Source: Guillardia theta CCMP2712
Taxonomy: Eukaryota > Cryptophyceae > Pyrenomonadales > Geminigeraceae
Direction: 5' to 3'
Length of the DNA stretch: 64,000 nucleotides
NCBI RefSeq assembly: GCF_000315625.1
Contig: NW_005434662.1
Coordinates: forward strand, 799,842-863,841
In this document: positions 63,465 through 64,000 of the stretch, piece by piece
Layout: each line of letters starts with the position of its first letter
How positions within the stretch are numbered: position 1 is the first letter of the stretch
Notes under the pieces: generated by a model
Told to the model about the DNA's origin: nothing
What the model saw: only the letters and a program-made list of their open reading frames with translations
Databases searched by the model: none
Made by a program: the position numbers and the translations under genes

Positions 63465-63790
63465 CTAGTAGATGCCTCCGCCGACGTTCGAGAGCCACGA
63501 GTCGACAGAGCCTGTGTCTACAGGGGTGCTGATGGACTTGAAGGGAGAGGAGCGGTCATCGAGGTCGTTCCACGCGTTGTAGTACGGGTCTGAAACTCTG
63601 CAGCCAACGAAGGTGTTGGACATCTGACCTGCAGAGTGCAAAAATCTCGCATCTCCTTCTGGCTGTTCCATGTCCAGATGTTGTTTTTCCAATTGTAGAT
63701 ACCAGCCCCGCTGTTGTACCCAGCAGCATTGAAGGTAGCCTCACCAGGAGGCTGACCGCCTCCGATGAAGGAGCGGCATGGCGGAGCAGC
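63465..63790 (-). CDS. hypothetical protein, partial at window end
   Basis: Near the right edge the minus strand reads FIGGGQPPGEATFNAAGYNS, then GIYNWKNNIWTWNSQ in one frame. SNTFVGCRVSDPYYNAWNDL and SISTPVDTGSVDSWLSNVGG ending IY follow in another. An intron starting GTCAGATG near 63,632 could connect them but the phases do not agree. The Gly/Asn/Trp-rich composition is unlike random frames here. The family is not recognised and upstream exons would lie near or beyond the edge. Confidence 0.3.
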
Positions 63791-63906
63791 GACTGTTCGT
63801 GGCGACCTGCCTTTCCCTTTAAAAACGTTCCTAGGACTCCCTACAAATATTTCCTAGAAGGCCTAAGACCCACTTTAGCTAAGGCCGAGGAAATACCGAA
63901 AAATCC

Positions 63907-63946
63907 CTAGGACCTCGGTAAAGGCTTCCTCTACCTGAGGTCCTAG
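63907..63946. repeat. inverted repeat (hairpin) rich in CCTAGG
   Basis: CTAGGACCTC (63907-63916) is matched by its reverse complement GAGGTCCTAG (63937-63946). Four more pairs (GGTA/TACC) extend the stem inward with one bulged T. Related words (CCTAGGACTCC, TTCCTAGAAGGCCTAAG) occur at 63,828-63,870. Confidence 0.7.
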
Positions 63947-64000
63947 CGGAGTGCCATACGGAAACCGAGTAAAAATACTCTTCTCGTCGCTGATATGGGG

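Overview
This is nuclear DNA of a protist alga, most likely a cryptophyte close to Guillardia theta (inference; no database was searched). Genes are multi-exon, and nearly every intron I could place is only 42-66 nt with GT-AG ends. Coding and non-coding blocks alternate densely. Three proteins start with an ER-type signal peptide, two of them followed directly by Phe and one by Tyr-Val, as expected for import into a secondary red plastid. A 100-base N run at 28,506-28,605 marks a draft scaffold. No bacterial operons, CRISPR arrays, tRNA or rRNA genes were seen.

Layout. 0-2.1 kb: a poorly resolved stretch with possible exons. 2.1-5.6 kb: RMI1 (minus) divergent from a conserved membrane protein (plus). 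5.7-8.4 kb: tandem repeats and a frame-broken, AT-richer ORF that looks like a decayed element. 8.4-16.3 kb: a HisC-HAD fusion (minus) divergent from XRN1 (plus). 16.3-20.9 kb: a large multi-exon gene with TerD-like, SelW/Rdx-like and carboxypeptidase-regulatory-like parts (minus), divergent from INTS3 (22.1-26.1 kb, plus). 26.1-27.9 kb: plastid-type RimO (minus). 29.2-32.5 kb: a small membrane protein (plus) convergent with a PACS-family sorting protein (minus). 32.9-34.2 kb: a 40-bp minisatellite, then a Cu/Zn-SOD-fold protein lacking most metal ligands (plus). 34.6-36.2 kb: a UVRAG/Atg14-like coiled-coil gene and an EsV-1-7-type Cys/His repeat protein (both minus). 36.9-42.7 kb: two coiled-coil genes (plus) flanking a purple acid phosphatase (minus). 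42.8-47.5 kb: a SAM/ARM/C2-like protein and the deubiquitinase YOD1/OTU1 (both minus). 48.6-51.8 kb: an hSac2-domain gene (plus) and a secretory PEX22-like protein (minus). 52.1-55.2 kb: a 13-bp minisatellite, then a BTB-BACK gene (plus). 55.8-60.0 kb: a probable thylakoid-lumen protein (minus), an EGF-containing fucosyltransferase-like enzyme (plus) and epsilon-COP (minus). 60.7-64 kb: EIF1AD (minus), three weak genes, and a hairpin repeat near the end.

The genes are mostly housekeeping: DNA repair (RMI1), RNA decay and processing (XRN1, INTS3), translation (EIF1AD, plastid RimO), histidine synthesis, vesicle traffic (PACS, epsilon-COP, possibly UVRAG-like) and ubiquitin removal (YOD1). They do not form one pathway. 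The strongest novelty candidates are the ligand-poor SOD, the TerD-Rdx fusion, the HisC-HAD fusion and the EsV-1-7 protein. Exon coordinates were worked out by hand from splice signals, reading-frame continuity and family resemblance; no transcript data were available.
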